DNA of 64,000 nt from positions 212,676,655-212,740,654 of the forward strand of contig OY998175.1 of the NCBI GenBank assembly GCA_963921935.1, given 5' to 3'. Source of the DNA: Galeruca laticollis. Taxonomy: Eukaryota; Arthropoda; Insecta; Coleoptera; Chrysomelidae. The notes beneath the pieces are model-generated. The model was not told the origin of the DNA, ran no database searches, and saw nothing but the letters and a program-made list of their open reading frames with translations. Each line of letters begins with the position of its first letter. Positions within the stretch are counted from its first letter, which is position 1. Of this stretch, positions 1 to 11,209 are shown piece by piece. Position numbers and translations under genes: made by a program.

Positions 1-774
1 AGGCTCGATTGATCGCCAGGGGTTTTGCCCAAAAAGCTTCCCTTAATTTGGATGATATATATTCACCGATAGCAAAACTTCCTACAATAAGATCATTGTT
101 AATAATAGGGAATCAAATGAACTTTCACTTTCATCAGTTCGATGTCAAACCCGCTTTTTTAAATAGGGAATGAAATGAAGAAATATACATACAAGTACCA
201 GAGGGAGTTGATTATGATAAAAATCAACTGTTAAAATTAAAAAAATCCTTATATGGATTAAAGCAAGCCGCAAAATGCTGCAATAATAAAATCAATGATT
301 GTTTCTTAAACTTGGGATTTGTAAGATCCAAAACAGAATATTGTTTATAGTATAATTTTAATGAACGTAAGAAAATTTACTTACTCTTATACGTAGATGA
401 TATTGTTTTAGTAGTGACAGATTTGGAAAAGCTGGAATATTACAAGACAAAATTGAAGGAACAATTTGATATCAAAGATAAAGGAAACTTAAAGTACTTT
501 CTAGGTCAGAAATAGAATATGATAAAGTAGAACGTATTTTAAAATTAAACCATAGTAGATATACTGAAAGAATTTAAAAAAAAATTAAATTTAAAGATTG
601 CAATTAAACTGATATTCCAATTGATCCAAAACTTAAGTTAAATGTTCAGAAACCAATGTAAACTTAAAACATGTTAAAAATGTAAGGGAATTAGTTGGTC
701 GCCTAATGTTTTTAATGTTGGGGTCTGGACCAGATTTGAGCTATTCTGTTAACTTTTCTAGTCGATACCAAGAT
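1..774 (+). pseudogene. Copia reverse transcriptase fragment
   Basis: The translation shows typical Ty1/copia reverse transcriptase blocks: an opening ARLIARGFAQKAS motif, then FHQFDVKPAF, LKKSLYGLKQA and the catalytic YVDDI box near position 395. The frame shifts several times (near 170 and 510) and has a stop near 349, so it is not translatable. The gag, protease and integrase parts lie outside the window. The frame is cut at 774 by a hAT element and resumes at 3949-4026 (an FSSRYQD...LKGT block), then again after 4664 as RNase H. Family assignment is firm; an exact clade is not possible from this fragment. Confidence 0.88.
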
Positions 775-1051
775 CATGGGCGTAGCCAGCGAAGGGCAGG
801 GAGGGGCAACTGCCCCCCCTGGAAGCAAAAATAAATTAAATAATTTTTAAATTTTAATAAAATATTTTTTTTGAATCTGGGTATATAAAGTTAGTTGACT
901 ATCCGGCGCGAAGGCAGACAGTACAGTACAGTACAGTACATAGTGCAGGATACGAAGTTGCATACGGCGAATAGAAAGCGAGGCACGAGAAACAAGAGGG
1001 AAAATCCGTAACAATAGTTTTAACACAGAATAAACAGACAGAAAAGACAAT

Positions 1052-3862
1052 ATGGATATAAGAAATTGGTTACAAAAAGGTAAGTTAAATAATTTCAGCA
1101 ATAAATTAAATTTTTAAATAAAATTTTAGTCATTCCATTAGAAATGGCCCAAAAATTTGAACATTGGTTGCTCGACCAGCACCAAATAAAACAAAACTAC
1201 CATGTAATGATAGCTTATAATGTAGATATGTTATATCCGATGTTAATTTTTGTTCCAAATTATTATTTTCAATTGTCGGCCGTTTTTGTATCGCAACGTT
1301 TGGAAAAAAATCAGTTGCAATCCTTTACAAAATTGCCAATTGCTCTTTATTCTTTGCTTGTATCTTTGTGAAACAATTTTTATTAGCTGTGGATAAGATT
1401 TTGTGCATTTTTATATTTTTCATTATTATGATGCCGACTTTTTTGCGTTATAATATAATTATAACAAAAATTACAATAATGCACCGATTTTGACAGCTGA
1501 TATCTCAAATGGGACTAAATACATAAACTTGAAATTTTCACATATTAAAGATCAAACAGCACTTTATACGTGCTATTAAATTCATTTTGTGTTTTCATTC
1601 TAGAGAAAAATATTAACATCAGATATAGTATATCCACGCCAGATTATAAGTTATCATTACATAATAGTTTTGTTTTATAATAATTTTTATACTAGGGACT
1701 AAGAACAAGAATGATATTAGGTTATTATTTTTAGGTCAAAAATCTCTAAAACAGAAAAAAGTTCATGATGCCAGTAGTGGGAGTGGAAGCAATGATTGTG
1801 ATGAAGATGAAAATAAAATGGCCAAAATATCAAAATCTGAATCTATGTTTGAAGGAGGCGCAAGTAGTTCAAATCTACATGAAGCTGTCTCTGGAACTGG
1901 GACCTCTAAACAAAGTGAAGAACGCGATGGCTACCATGAAAATGACATTGGTCGTTATGTTAGTTATGCCAATAACTTGCTTTCTGAAAAAAGAAGGAAT
2001 TGTTGACAAACCCTTGGGTTTCATCATCCAATTACGATTTTGCTTCTGAAACCATTCACTTGATTGCTTCTGAAACCATTCACTTGAAAAGAAAATTTAA
2101 CCATCGCTGGTTAGATCAATATACTCCATGGTTGGTGTACTCAAGTCGTTTGAAAGGTGCTCTATTTTTGTATTGTTTTATTTCCGCCAAGAATTGGTAC
2201 AGTTAAAGGCCTTACATGAAGTTTAAGGATGTACATGAAGATTGTAGAAAGCACGTTGGCAGCCATTACCACAAATCTTCAACAGCTGCGTGGAATTCAT
2301 GATTTGCCGCCTTAGAGGAAAAGAAGGAAATGGGGGAGTTTTATTTTAAATTTGAGGATTGGACTCTGGTGATGATAAGCTAAAGAGCCACTTGGATAAA
2401 TGTCAAAAAAATGCAGTCTATACCTCACCAACGATTCAAAATGAGATCATACAATTATGCGGTGAAATTATCAAAGAAAAAATAATCGAAGACTGTAAAC
2501 GGGCAAAAGCTTATGCTGTAATGACTGATGAAACAGCAAATATCGCTGGAAAAGAGCAGCTTTCTATTGGATTAAGGTTCTACGATGAAAAATAATCAGG
2601 GAGGAATTTGTAGGCTACATTGAGTTAAAATGTCAAGATGCTTCTACAATCTCTAGCGCAATTCAGAGTTTTTTAGAAGATTATAATTTTTCCGCCGATA
2701 ATTGTGTGGGATTCGGATTTGACGGGTGTTCCACGATGGCCGGCAAAGAAGGTGGTGTACAGGCCATTCTTAAAAAAAAGTACGCTAAATCATCATTTTT
2801 CCATTGCTCCAGCCACAGACTAAATTTTGTGGTCAATGATACTAGCAAGCTAGCAGAAATAAGACCTTCGTGAATCGCCAGCCCGTAGGAAATCGGTTCC
2901 AAATCTTTCAAGGTTCTATGAGGCCAGATGGTTGGAAAAATATAAGAGCATAACATTTTTTTCAGAAAGCTTCACTGACATTGTTAAAGCACTAGAACAT
3001 ATATCTGTCGAAGAAAACTATGCAACAAGAAAATCTGCCTACCAATTGCACTGTGCAGTTACTAAACCAATATTCATCTTAGGCTTAAACATAATTGCAA
3101 GATACTCTGCAATTTTGGAACCCGTTGTAAACGTTTTACAAGATAAAGGTATGGATTTGATTATGGTGAACAAACATGTTGATGATATTCTAGATGTAAT
3201 CAAAGAAGATCGACAAGATGTCGAAAATGTTTCTTATGATTTATTTAAAAAATCATTTGATATCGCAGAGAAAGTAGGGGTTGAGTTGTCAGTATCACGA
3301 GTCACTCAAAAGCAAGTACACAGAAGTAATCCACCATCTGAGTCTGCAGGTCAATAATCATCCCCTATCTTCATTCTTTAACTTCGTCTTTGCATGCCAG
3401 ATTTTTCAACGAATATACACCTGCTTTTGCTTTAACTTATCTTCATCCTTCAAGCATGCTCAAAATGACTTCAAAAGATTTCGAAAATAATGCAGAATAT
3501 TTCATGGAATTTTATAAGTTGGGTGGTACAATATGTGACAGAAAAAGAATTTAGCAGAAGACAAATTAAAGGACATTGAAGTGGCTGCACCTTTGGAAGA
3601 AGCTAATGTTGATTTCCCTGCAACAAGGCACGTACTGCTAATATTAAGTGTTTTCCCATCCACTACTGATACCGTGGAAAGTTCGTTCAGTACCCTACGA
3701 AGGGTAAAAACCTGGCTCAGAAGTACAATGGGTGATGACAGACTCACTGGGTTGTGTTTGATGAGTGTGCATCGAAAATTTTTGAAGGAAAATCAGGACT
3801 GCATAATGAAGAAAGTTTTGGATAAATTTAGTTTAAACCCAAGAAAAATGTTATTAGTTTAA
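1052..3862 (+). pseudogene. hAT transposase (ZMYM1/DUF4371-like), broken
   Basis: A first exon encodes MDIRNWLQKG and ends in a GTAAGT donor (about 1081). A second exon begins after an AG near 1734 with GQKSLKQKKVHDASSG; the intron is about 650 bp. Downstream are a TTF/DUF4371-type middle (2359-3357; ERDGYH, SNYDF, DETANIAGKEQLS, GFDGCSTMAGKEGG) and a C-terminal hAT dimerisation domain at 3581-3862 (VESSFSTLRRVKTWLRSTMG). Frameshifts near 2004, 2596, 2870 and 3350 and a 24-bp duplication break it. The closest described type is the ZMYM1-like hAT transposases common in insects. It cannot produce a full protein. Confidence 0.85.
2041..2088. repeat. 24-bp tandem duplication in hAT coding region
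   Basis: Two adjacent copies of a 24-bp unit starting TGCTTCTGAAACCATT differ at one base. The duplication lies within the transposase coding region, keeps frame itself, and sits beside a frameshift. Confidence 0.9.
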
Positions 3863-4026
3863 TTTAATTAAAATCTCAAAGTTTTGTTTTCATTTGCCTT
3901 TTCTTTTTATCCTAAAATTTTACATTTTGGACGACCATGGACCAAGACTACTCTACTCAGGAACTTTGGAATTACTTAAAAAATATATTAAGGTACTTGA
4001 AGGGTACTATAAACTTGAGTCTAAGT

Positions 4027-4652
4027 AAAATTAACTGTCTCGACCCTTACTTCGTGGAATCTACTCATATTAGTGTTTTAAATGAAACTCAACGTTTCTA
4101 GCTAATTCCACAAAATAATGAAAAATGCTGAAAACTCTAAAAAATTGACAATTGTTTCGATAACTGAATATCATCGTCAGAATGACAGAAGTTACATTTT
4201 ATTTGATGCCTACCTGATGATTAGTAGTTATTTTTTGGCTAGATCAAGAAGTGACCTATCTTGTGATTGACTTAATATATGTTAATAGAAAACAGAAGAT
4301 GTGATATTACATATATTGAAGCTTAGATATCATTAGCCCTATGGAAAAATTGGAAAAATGATATCCAGGATATCACCATAGGGCTAATAATATCTAAGCT
4401 TCAATATTTGTAATATCACACCTTCTTCTTTTTTCTATTAACATATATTAAGTCAATCACAAGGTAGGTCACTTCTTGGTCTAGCCAAAAATAACTACTA
4501 ATCATCAGGTAGGCATCAAATAAAATGAAGCTTCTGTCATTCTGACGATGATATTCAGTTATCGAAACAATTGTCAATTTTTTAGAATTTCTAACATTTT
4601 TCATTATATTGTGGAATTAGCTAGAATCGTTGAGTTTCATTTAAAATACTAA
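4027..4652. mobile_element. Fold-back palindromic element in copia
   Basis: Two arms of roughly 280 bp are inverted copies of each other. The left arm starts ATTAGTGTTTTAAATG at 4069; the right arm reads the same on the other strand from 4651. The centre is near 4345 (TCATTAGCCCTATGG and its complement). A 12-bp direct repeat TTGAGTCTAAGT borders it (4015-4026 and 4653-4664). There are 42 extra bases at the left. The arm resembles sequence at 22130-22330, 44685-44868 and 63474-63530, so it belongs to the R repeat family. There is no coding capacity. Confidence 0.75.
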
Positions 4653-4664
4653 TTGAGTCTAAGT

Positions 4665-5149
4665 TATCATAGAAACCAACAGGAAACATTGTGCACATAT
4701 GTCGATGCCGATTGGGCAGGTGACACTTAGGATCGAAAATCTATATCAGGCTACTTAATAAAAATCTTTGGTAACACTGTTTCATGGGTTACGAGAAAGC
4801 AAAATTTTGTTGCTTTATCTACCTGTGAAGCAGAACTTATAGCTCTTTGTAATTCAACTCAAGATATTTTAAAAAATTGTTATTGGATTTCAGTGTAATT
4901 GTTGGAAACATTATTATTTTCGAGGATAATAGATTTTGTATTCCTATTTCAAAAAATCCGAAAAATAACAAGAGAGTAAAACCTATTGATATTGAATATA
5001 ACTTTATTTCTGATCAAATTGCAAATGGGGAAGTGGGACTTAAACATATTGAAAGTTCAAATCAACCAGCTGACATTCTTACAAAGGGATTACTAAGGGC
5101 AAGATTTGGGAACTTAAGAAATTCACTTAATTTAGTGTCAGTAAAATAA
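4665..5149 (+). pseudogene. Copia RNase H, C-terminal fragment
   Basis: The translation gives a copia RNase H: YVDADWAG (with a broken codon near 4730), then SISGYLIKIFGN, SWVTRKQNFVALST and CEAELIALC, and a C-terminal ADILTKGL block followed by a stop at 5147. The last open stretch is 4877-5149. A frameshift near 4875 separates the halves. It continues the frame broken at 4026. Confidence 0.85.
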
Positions 5150-5218
5150 TATTATATGTTGTTTCTTTTGGTTTAAAATAATGAATATGTTTATTTTAAA
5201 TTGTAATGAAAAGGTTTG

Positions 5219-5231
5219 CATTGAGGGGGGA
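5219..5231 (+). promoter_or_regulatory. Copia polypurine tract
   Basis: The purine-rich run TTGAGGGGGGA lies directly before the TGTTATG start of the 3' LTR, the usual position of the plus-strand primer in LTR retrotransposons. Confidence 0.7.
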
Positions 5232-5376
5232 TGTTATGTTTTGGTAACATTTTGTATGAAGTGGTTGGCAGCAATGCTAACCTATATGTAAGGAATGAAC
5301 TGTATCTTTTTTTTGTGTGTGAAGTATGATGTCAATAAAAGACTATACTGTCGCTTTAACCTTTCTTTCTTTCGTG
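5232..5376 (+). repeat. Copia 3' LTR, first part
   Basis: The sequence begins TGTTATGTTTTGG just after the polypurine tract and includes an AATAAAAG-type poly(A) signal near 5334. It is cut at 5376 by the gypsy element. The remaining bases (13022-13052, ending in ...CTAGACA) lie beyond it. The exact LTR end is inferred from the usual TG...CA rule because the 5' LTR is not in the window. Confidence 0.65.
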
Positions 5377-5595
5377 ACTTTCAAATTACTAACTCGAAAT
5401 ACTCTTTTTAAAAACGTTTATTTCACAAAATTATAATTCTACGAACTACGACAAACAACATGAAATCTAGTAACTGACTAACTATATCTACAACAAGTAA
5501 TTTTATATATATAATATTTATGCTGATTACCGGATCTGCATCTTACACCGTGGAACAGCAACTCATCGGTTTCCATATGAATCGTTGATATAATT
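5377..5595 (-). repeat. Gypsy 3' LTR (219 bp)
   Basis: This copy matches 12799-13017 along its full length with a handful of substitutions and small differences (for example TTTCACAAAAT here, TTTTACAAAAT there; TTACCGG here, TTACGGG there). The element reads right to left, so this is its downstream LTR. Confidence 0.93.
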
Positions 5596-5604
5596 CCTCC
5601 CCTC
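5596..5604 (-). promoter_or_regulatory. Gypsy polypurine tract
   Basis: On the minus strand the run GAGGGGAGG directly abuts the start of the 3' LTR, the position expected for the plus-strand primer. Confidence 0.7.
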
Positions 5605-5623
5605 GTAAATTCAACTTACGCAG

Positions 5624-7300
5624 CTAGCGAGGAAGTTGAACGGTTGAGTGGTCCACCTGGGATGGTTTCTTTGCAGCTTTGCAGTACTTCGATGCCCATT
5701 TTTTATATATACAGAATACAAAAATAAAAATTAACAATAAATAAATTAATAAGTTCCATATGCTGGGGGTTTTTGAGACTTGTCCGAATGTTAATTGAGG
5801 TTGATTTTCTACAAATTTACTTTTTAGCGGTTGAAGATCATCTAGCTCTGCTTCCTCCAAATGAAAGTCGAGGTTTGATGTGGTTGGGCGAAAGGTACTG
5901 TTGTCTAGATTTAATAGTAGTATCGGCTGGCTGAAGCTACTATAGAGTTGTTGGTTATTTATAACTGTGTGATGAGCTACTACTTGGCATCTCAAAGGAA
6001 TTTCTAAGAGGTAAGTACCCGCTGTAAGATACTTGGTTTCCTCCTGATTTGGACATTTGAAATTTGCTGTATCTTGGAATGGAATGATGTACAACCAGTG
6101 GAAATTGTTTAGTTGTTTCAGAAATGGCTTCGACAATTGAAATTTGGTTTCCTCGCAGGTGGAAGTGCGTTTCATTTCAAGTAAGTTTATTTCACAAGGC
6201 CTATCTTCTTGAATTTCCTGCAGGTCTATTCTCGGGCAGACATACTACTGAGGGAGAATCTCTTTGCAAGGTTTGCTTGAATAAGCGAAGTTGACACCAT
6301 TCGTAATTAAAAATTTATTCTGAGGTATTATCACCTTGAACTGACTCCCTTCTAGTATTGGAGCCGAAAATAAATGGTAGTAATCAAAAACTTTGGGATA
6401 TGTTATAGGAATATTTAAAATATATGTAATTTTATTATTATATGAGTAGCAATCAATTTTAACTAATTTTTCATAGAGTAAAATTTTATCGAATTCAATT
6501 TCTAAGGGCAATTCGTTTTTTGTAAATATTTTCTCCAAATTCTTTAATTGTTTAAATAAATCAGAAGTTTTAATTATGCTTGGATGCATCACTTGAAGTT
6601 TAGCAAATGTAATTGAATTTTCGATATCGTTTAAAACCGAATTAATCAATTCATACAGATCTATGATTAGGCTAATAGCCATCTTAATATGTGCATAATA
6701 TTCGAAATTTGCTTGTCTGTTGATTAAATTATGGATAAATTTGATTTTTGTTTCCAAAATTTGTTCTTTATTGGTTATTTGTTCGATGGTTTTATTAAAT
6801 TTATCAATGAGCGAGACTGATAATGAATTTTGATTTCTTATACTCCTAGCTAAATTATTTTGGTTATTTTGTAATTCTTTGATGAGAGTTTCAAATCTTT
6901 CTCCATCGTTAGAATCTAAATTTCCAGTGATAGATTTAAAGATTGATCCTATGCCGTTTATAAGGCCTCTTTTAGTTCTTGAAGGATGGGGTAATATTTC
7001 TGCTAGCTTATCGTTAATCTTGGTTTCTGTGAAGTCAAGCAATTTGCAATAATTTGAGAGATCATTAGCGTATTGTATGTTTTGAACAGCAAAGGCCCTA
7101 ATTTTTGTGGCTTGAATTTGTAATTTATTTATTTCTAAAATAATTGGGTTCAAATCATAATAGTGTATAAGTCCATAACTGTACATTTCAATTTTTACGG
7201 TTCCTAACTTAAAGGATAGCAACCCGGGATTGTTAACTAGATTTCTAATTGTTATTTTATCCTGGAGTTCCATAGTTCCAGAAAATCTGAAATAAAGCAA
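5624..7300 (-). pseudogene. Env-like glycoprotein (baculovirus-F type), one premature stop
   Basis: Two consecutive open blocks (7300-6245 and 6175-5624) share one frame and are separated by an in-frame TAG at 6245-6247. The first block has a furin-type RTKR site followed by a glycine-rich start (GLINGIGS), as in errantivirus and baculovirus F envelope proteins, then heptad-like helical sequence. The second block ends in a strong membrane segment (IYLLLIFIFVFCIY) and a short basic tail. A splice acceptor TTTATTTCAG (AG at 7287-7288) precedes an ATG at 7273, which fits expression from a spliced env mRNA. I saw no clear signal peptide. Its role would be membrane fusion, but this copy is interrupted. 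Confidence 0.82.
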
Positions 7301-7370
7301 AATTCTACATTCTAAATTATTGTCTTAATATTACGTGTGAAAGTTGTGTAAATGTATCGTACATAATTTT

Positions 7371-10300
7371 CTATTTTTGACGTTTTTTCCGGGGACGTTT
7401 CAAGTTGTCCATGTGTACCTTCTCTCTATTTTCAGTTGAAGCTGTTTTATTTGCAAGGTTGACGGTTTTTAATTTGATTGGTAAAGTGTACTTATTAGCG
7501 TGTTTTTGTCGTATGTGTTTTCTTACATATACTTTTTGATTAGGTTTGAATATTTCTGGTTTGTCTCGGTTTGTATTTAGTTTAGAAGTAATTTTTTCTT
7601 TTCGATTAATTAAGTCTGAATTAATTTTTTAGTACAATAATTTTGTTTTTTCTTTGTGATTGTTGTCATAAACATCATTATTATTAATATGTCCGTTGAC
7701 TGTATCTATCGGTTTCATTTTTGTACTGGAATGAATCGAATGATTGTAAGCAAGTATAGCATATAACATTTTCATTTTAACTGGGGTTTTTGAGAAACCT
7801 TTAGTATTTAGAAGTCGTATATGTTCCATTAGAGTTGAATGGAGTCTTTCTATTTGTCCGTTGGATTGAGGATGATTGGGAGAGGTAAAATGAACTTGAA
7901 TTTTATGAAGGCTCAGTAATTCTGTTAATACGAAATTTTTGAATTCTGTGCCATTGTCAACTATGATTTGTTTCGGTATGCCGTGATGAGAGAAGAATTT
8001 GATAAGATTGTCTACCACTTCTGTACCAGAGGCAGAATTTATGTGATATGCTTGAGCGTATTTAGAAAAGCTATCAATAATAGTTAAAAATTTTGTTTGT
8101 TCGATCGTGAAAGAATCTAACTGAATAATTTCGAATGGATTCGAGGCGGTTGGCGTGATATTTAATTGCATATGTACTGGATTTCGTTCATATTTACTTT
8201 GATGGCAAATTTGACATTCGTTTATAAATGTTTGTACGGATTCTTTTAGGTTAGGCCAATAATATTTTTCTTTTAATCTTAAATAAGTTTCATCTATTCC
8301 TCGGTGATTTGATTTTCCTTCGTGATAGCTTTGTATGATAGTTTTGATCTCTTCTTGATCTGTTACATCTATTAATTTTGTGGTACAACGTTTTAATTGG
8401 ATTGAATTTGATCTGAAATATTTTTGTAATATTGTCGAAAATGGTTCGTACAATTCGGGGCTTTCGAAATAAACGTGATATTGAATATTTGGCGAAATAA
8501 ATTCTTTAATAAAATTGATAATGTCTTGTTCTAGGTTATTTTTTGATATTTGCACAGTTATTTGTTTCTTTTTCTCAAATAATATTCTAACTTTAGGTTT
8601 AGCTGGAGAATGTAAAACGGAACTAATTATAATTTGATTTTGTCCGACGTTAACTGCGCATTTTGCGATAGGGATACCTATTACCGGATTTTCTTCAGCA
8701 TTAGAATGAATCGTAAGAGACTCGTTTTCGTCTACGTTGATTATATCGTCGTTGGGTTCATTTTTACGGTCAGGTGTTATCTGCTGTAATGCAGAGTCAG
8801 GATTGTTGTCACTTGAGTTTGTTGTCGACAAATTTTCATTGTCTAGTTCAGCGTCGGGATTTACTATCAAGGATATAGTATCTAGGTCAGGGTTATCGTC
8901 TTGAGTTACTTCTGTTGTTGGAATTTTTAGTTGATTTTCAACTGTAAATGGCGAAGGTGTATTGATACTTCGTTGTGATTGAGACGGAATTGGTTCATTG
9001 CTAAAATTTGTATCGCGGTTCAAAACATCGTCAACATTTTTCCAAAAATTTTCATCATTAAGAATTTCGTTCGTTTCTTTAGTATTTATTTCTATTCTAG
9101 ATAATGCATCCGCATTAGTATTAAGGCTTCCACGTTTATATACAATTTTATAATCAAATTCATCTAATTTAATTCGCCATCTAATGAGTTTAGAATTTGG
9201 GTCTTTTAGAGAAAAAAGCCATTGAAGTGGTTTGTGGTCACAAACAATGGTAAATTTTTTGCCATATAATTAAGGTCGGAAATATTTGGTGGCCCATACA
9301 ATGGCCAAAAGTTCTTTTTCTGTGGTATCGTAATTGCGTTCAGAATCGTTAAGGGTTCGAGATGCGTAAGCGATTGGAAGATCTCTTCCGATAGGACCTT
9401 GGGAAAGCACTGCACCGAGTGCTACATTACTGGCGTCTGTGGTCAAGTTGAAAGGTTTCGTGAAGTCGGGATACTGGAGAATTGGGTCATTGGTCAAAAT
9501 ATTTTTGCATGTTTCGAAGCATGATAAGAATTCGTCATTGTGTTCGATTATCGCGCCCTTTTTTAGGCATTTTGTCAGTGGTTTCGTCAAGTGGGCGAAG
9601 TTTTTTATAAAACGTCTATAATATCCCATCAGTCCCAAAAATCCTTTGATTTGTTTAGTAGTTTTGGGTATTGGGTAATCTTTGATGGCTTTAATTTTAT
9701 CTGGGTTGCATTTCACTCCAGAAGGGGTGACTACATGTCCGAGATAAGCTACTTCTTTTCTCAGGAATTCCGATTTATCTAATTGAATTTTGAAATTAGA
9801 TTCTCTAAGTCGATCAAATACACATTTTAGTCTCTCTATATGCTCCTGTAATGAAGTGGAAAAAACGATTATATCGTCAAGGTATACAAGGCATTTTTCA
9901 TTTTGTATGCCTCGTAATATATTGTCCATTGCCCGCTGGAAGGTAGCTGGGGCATTTTTCAAACCGAATGGCATCCGGAGGAACTCCCAGTGTCCGGATT
10001 CGGTGCTGAAAGCTGTTTTCTCTATATCTTTTTCGGCCATCTCTAGCTGGTGAAAACCTGAAGCTAGATCCAAGGTTGTAAAGTATTGGCATCTACCTAA
10101 CTTGTCTAATAAGTCCGTTATATTAGGAAGTGGGTACTTGTCATCAATAGTTTTTTCGTTAAGGCGTCTATAGTCTATGACTACACGAAATTTGGCTTTC
10201 CCAGAAGCGTCTTGTTTCTTGGGTATGACCCAGATTGGCGCATTCCAGGCACTTGAGCTTGGTCGGATAATTTTATGTTCAAGAAATTTCTGAATTTGTT

Positions 10301-11209
10301 TATCTACTTCTTTTTTGTACACAAAAGGATATCGATAGGTTTTAGCGTACACAGGAATCTCGTCGGTGGTTCGTATTTCATGTTTAATTTTGTTCGTAAA
10401 AGTAAGTGGTGTGTTTTCGTTATAAAATATGTCAGAATATTCGGAACAAAGTTTAAGTATTTTGGATTTTTCCTCGTCGTTCAAGTGATCTGTTCTAATA
10501 TTATTTAAATCTAAAGTTTGTGTAGAAGTGTCTTCTAGGTTATTCAATTCGAAATTTTTAAAAGCATTGTTATCAAATTTTTCTACAGGAAGTGGTTCTG
10601 AAAAACTCAATTTAACTGGATTTGTTGTGATATTTAGGATTGTAGTAATGGCTTCTCCATTTCTTGCAATTGATAGCGACTCTGGTATTTCACAACCGTG
10701 AAATTTTTGGTGTGGAATGATGATTTCACCATTCTTTATACTTGTTTTTATTTTGATAACTTTTTCGGTTCTAGGTTCGATAGTAATAGAGTTTATGTTT
10801 TTCTGAGTTTTATGAAAATTTTATTTAATTTTACTATGTGGGGTCATTAACCATCCACTAGAGAAGTTTATGTTGGCTTTCAATAATTTCAAGTTATCTA
10901 GGCCAATAAGTCCTTGGAACACACTATGGAATTTGAATACATAGAATTTGAGATTTAAATTATCATATAAATTGAAAATTTTTGAAGAGGGGACTAGAGT
11001 GCTATATTTATGGGAAGATTCTTGAAAAACTGATTTCACAGTAAATGGGTCATGAGTTAGGTTATCTGAAAAATATGCAAATGCAATTTCGGGATCTATG
11101 AAAGATTTTGATGATCCAGAATCTATTAAAAGTTTGATATTATACTCGGGGAATATTATATAAGGTAATTCACTATTATTACTTAAATTTAATGGAATTG
11201 ATTCAGGGG
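7371..11209 (-). pseudogene. Gypsy pol polyprotein (PR-RT-RH-IN), broken
   Basis: Domains in order on the minus strand are: aspartic protease with LLIDSGSSKSFI (about 11135); reverse transcriptase at 10610-9700 with KFRVVIDYRRLNEKT and catalytic YLDDIIVFS; RNase H with FNLTTDASNVALGAVL; integrase zinc finger (H-H-C-C, CHQSKYERNP); integrase core with IQLDSFT, IVDNGTEF and QSNGQIERLHS; and a basic C-terminal tail ending at 7371. In-frame stops at 9270-9272 (RNase H) and 7629-7631 (integrase C-terminus) and a frame break near 10800 interrupt it. All visible catalytic residues are kept, so decay is recent. Confidence 0.9.

Larger units (their letters stand above)
775..3940 (+). mobile_element. 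hAT DNA transposon, degenerate
   Basis: The element is flanked by an 8-bp target duplication, ACCAAGAT at 767-774 and ACCAAGAC at 3941-3948 (one mismatch), as expected for hAT. It begins CATGGGCGTAGCCAG, a common hAT terminus, followed by G-rich and C-rich runs. The right end is only a weak inverted match. It carries a broken plus-strand transposase. A short CAGTA repeat lies near 915-940 in its leader. The insertion splits the copia reverse transcriptase frame, which resumes directly after the right duplication. Confidence 0.85.
1..5376 (+). mobile_element. Ty1/copia LTR retrotransposon, 3' portion, with two insertions
   Basis: Parts in order are reverse transcriptase (1-774, 3949-4026), RNase H (4665-5149), polypurine tract (about 5219-5231) and the start of the 3' LTR at 5232, which begins TGTTATG. 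The element is interrupted by a hAT transposon (775-3940), a palindrome (4027-4652) and, within its 3' LTR, a gypsy element (5377-13017). The end of the LTR is found beyond that at 13022-13052. The 5' half is outside the window. All three insertions must be younger than this copy. Confidence 0.85.
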
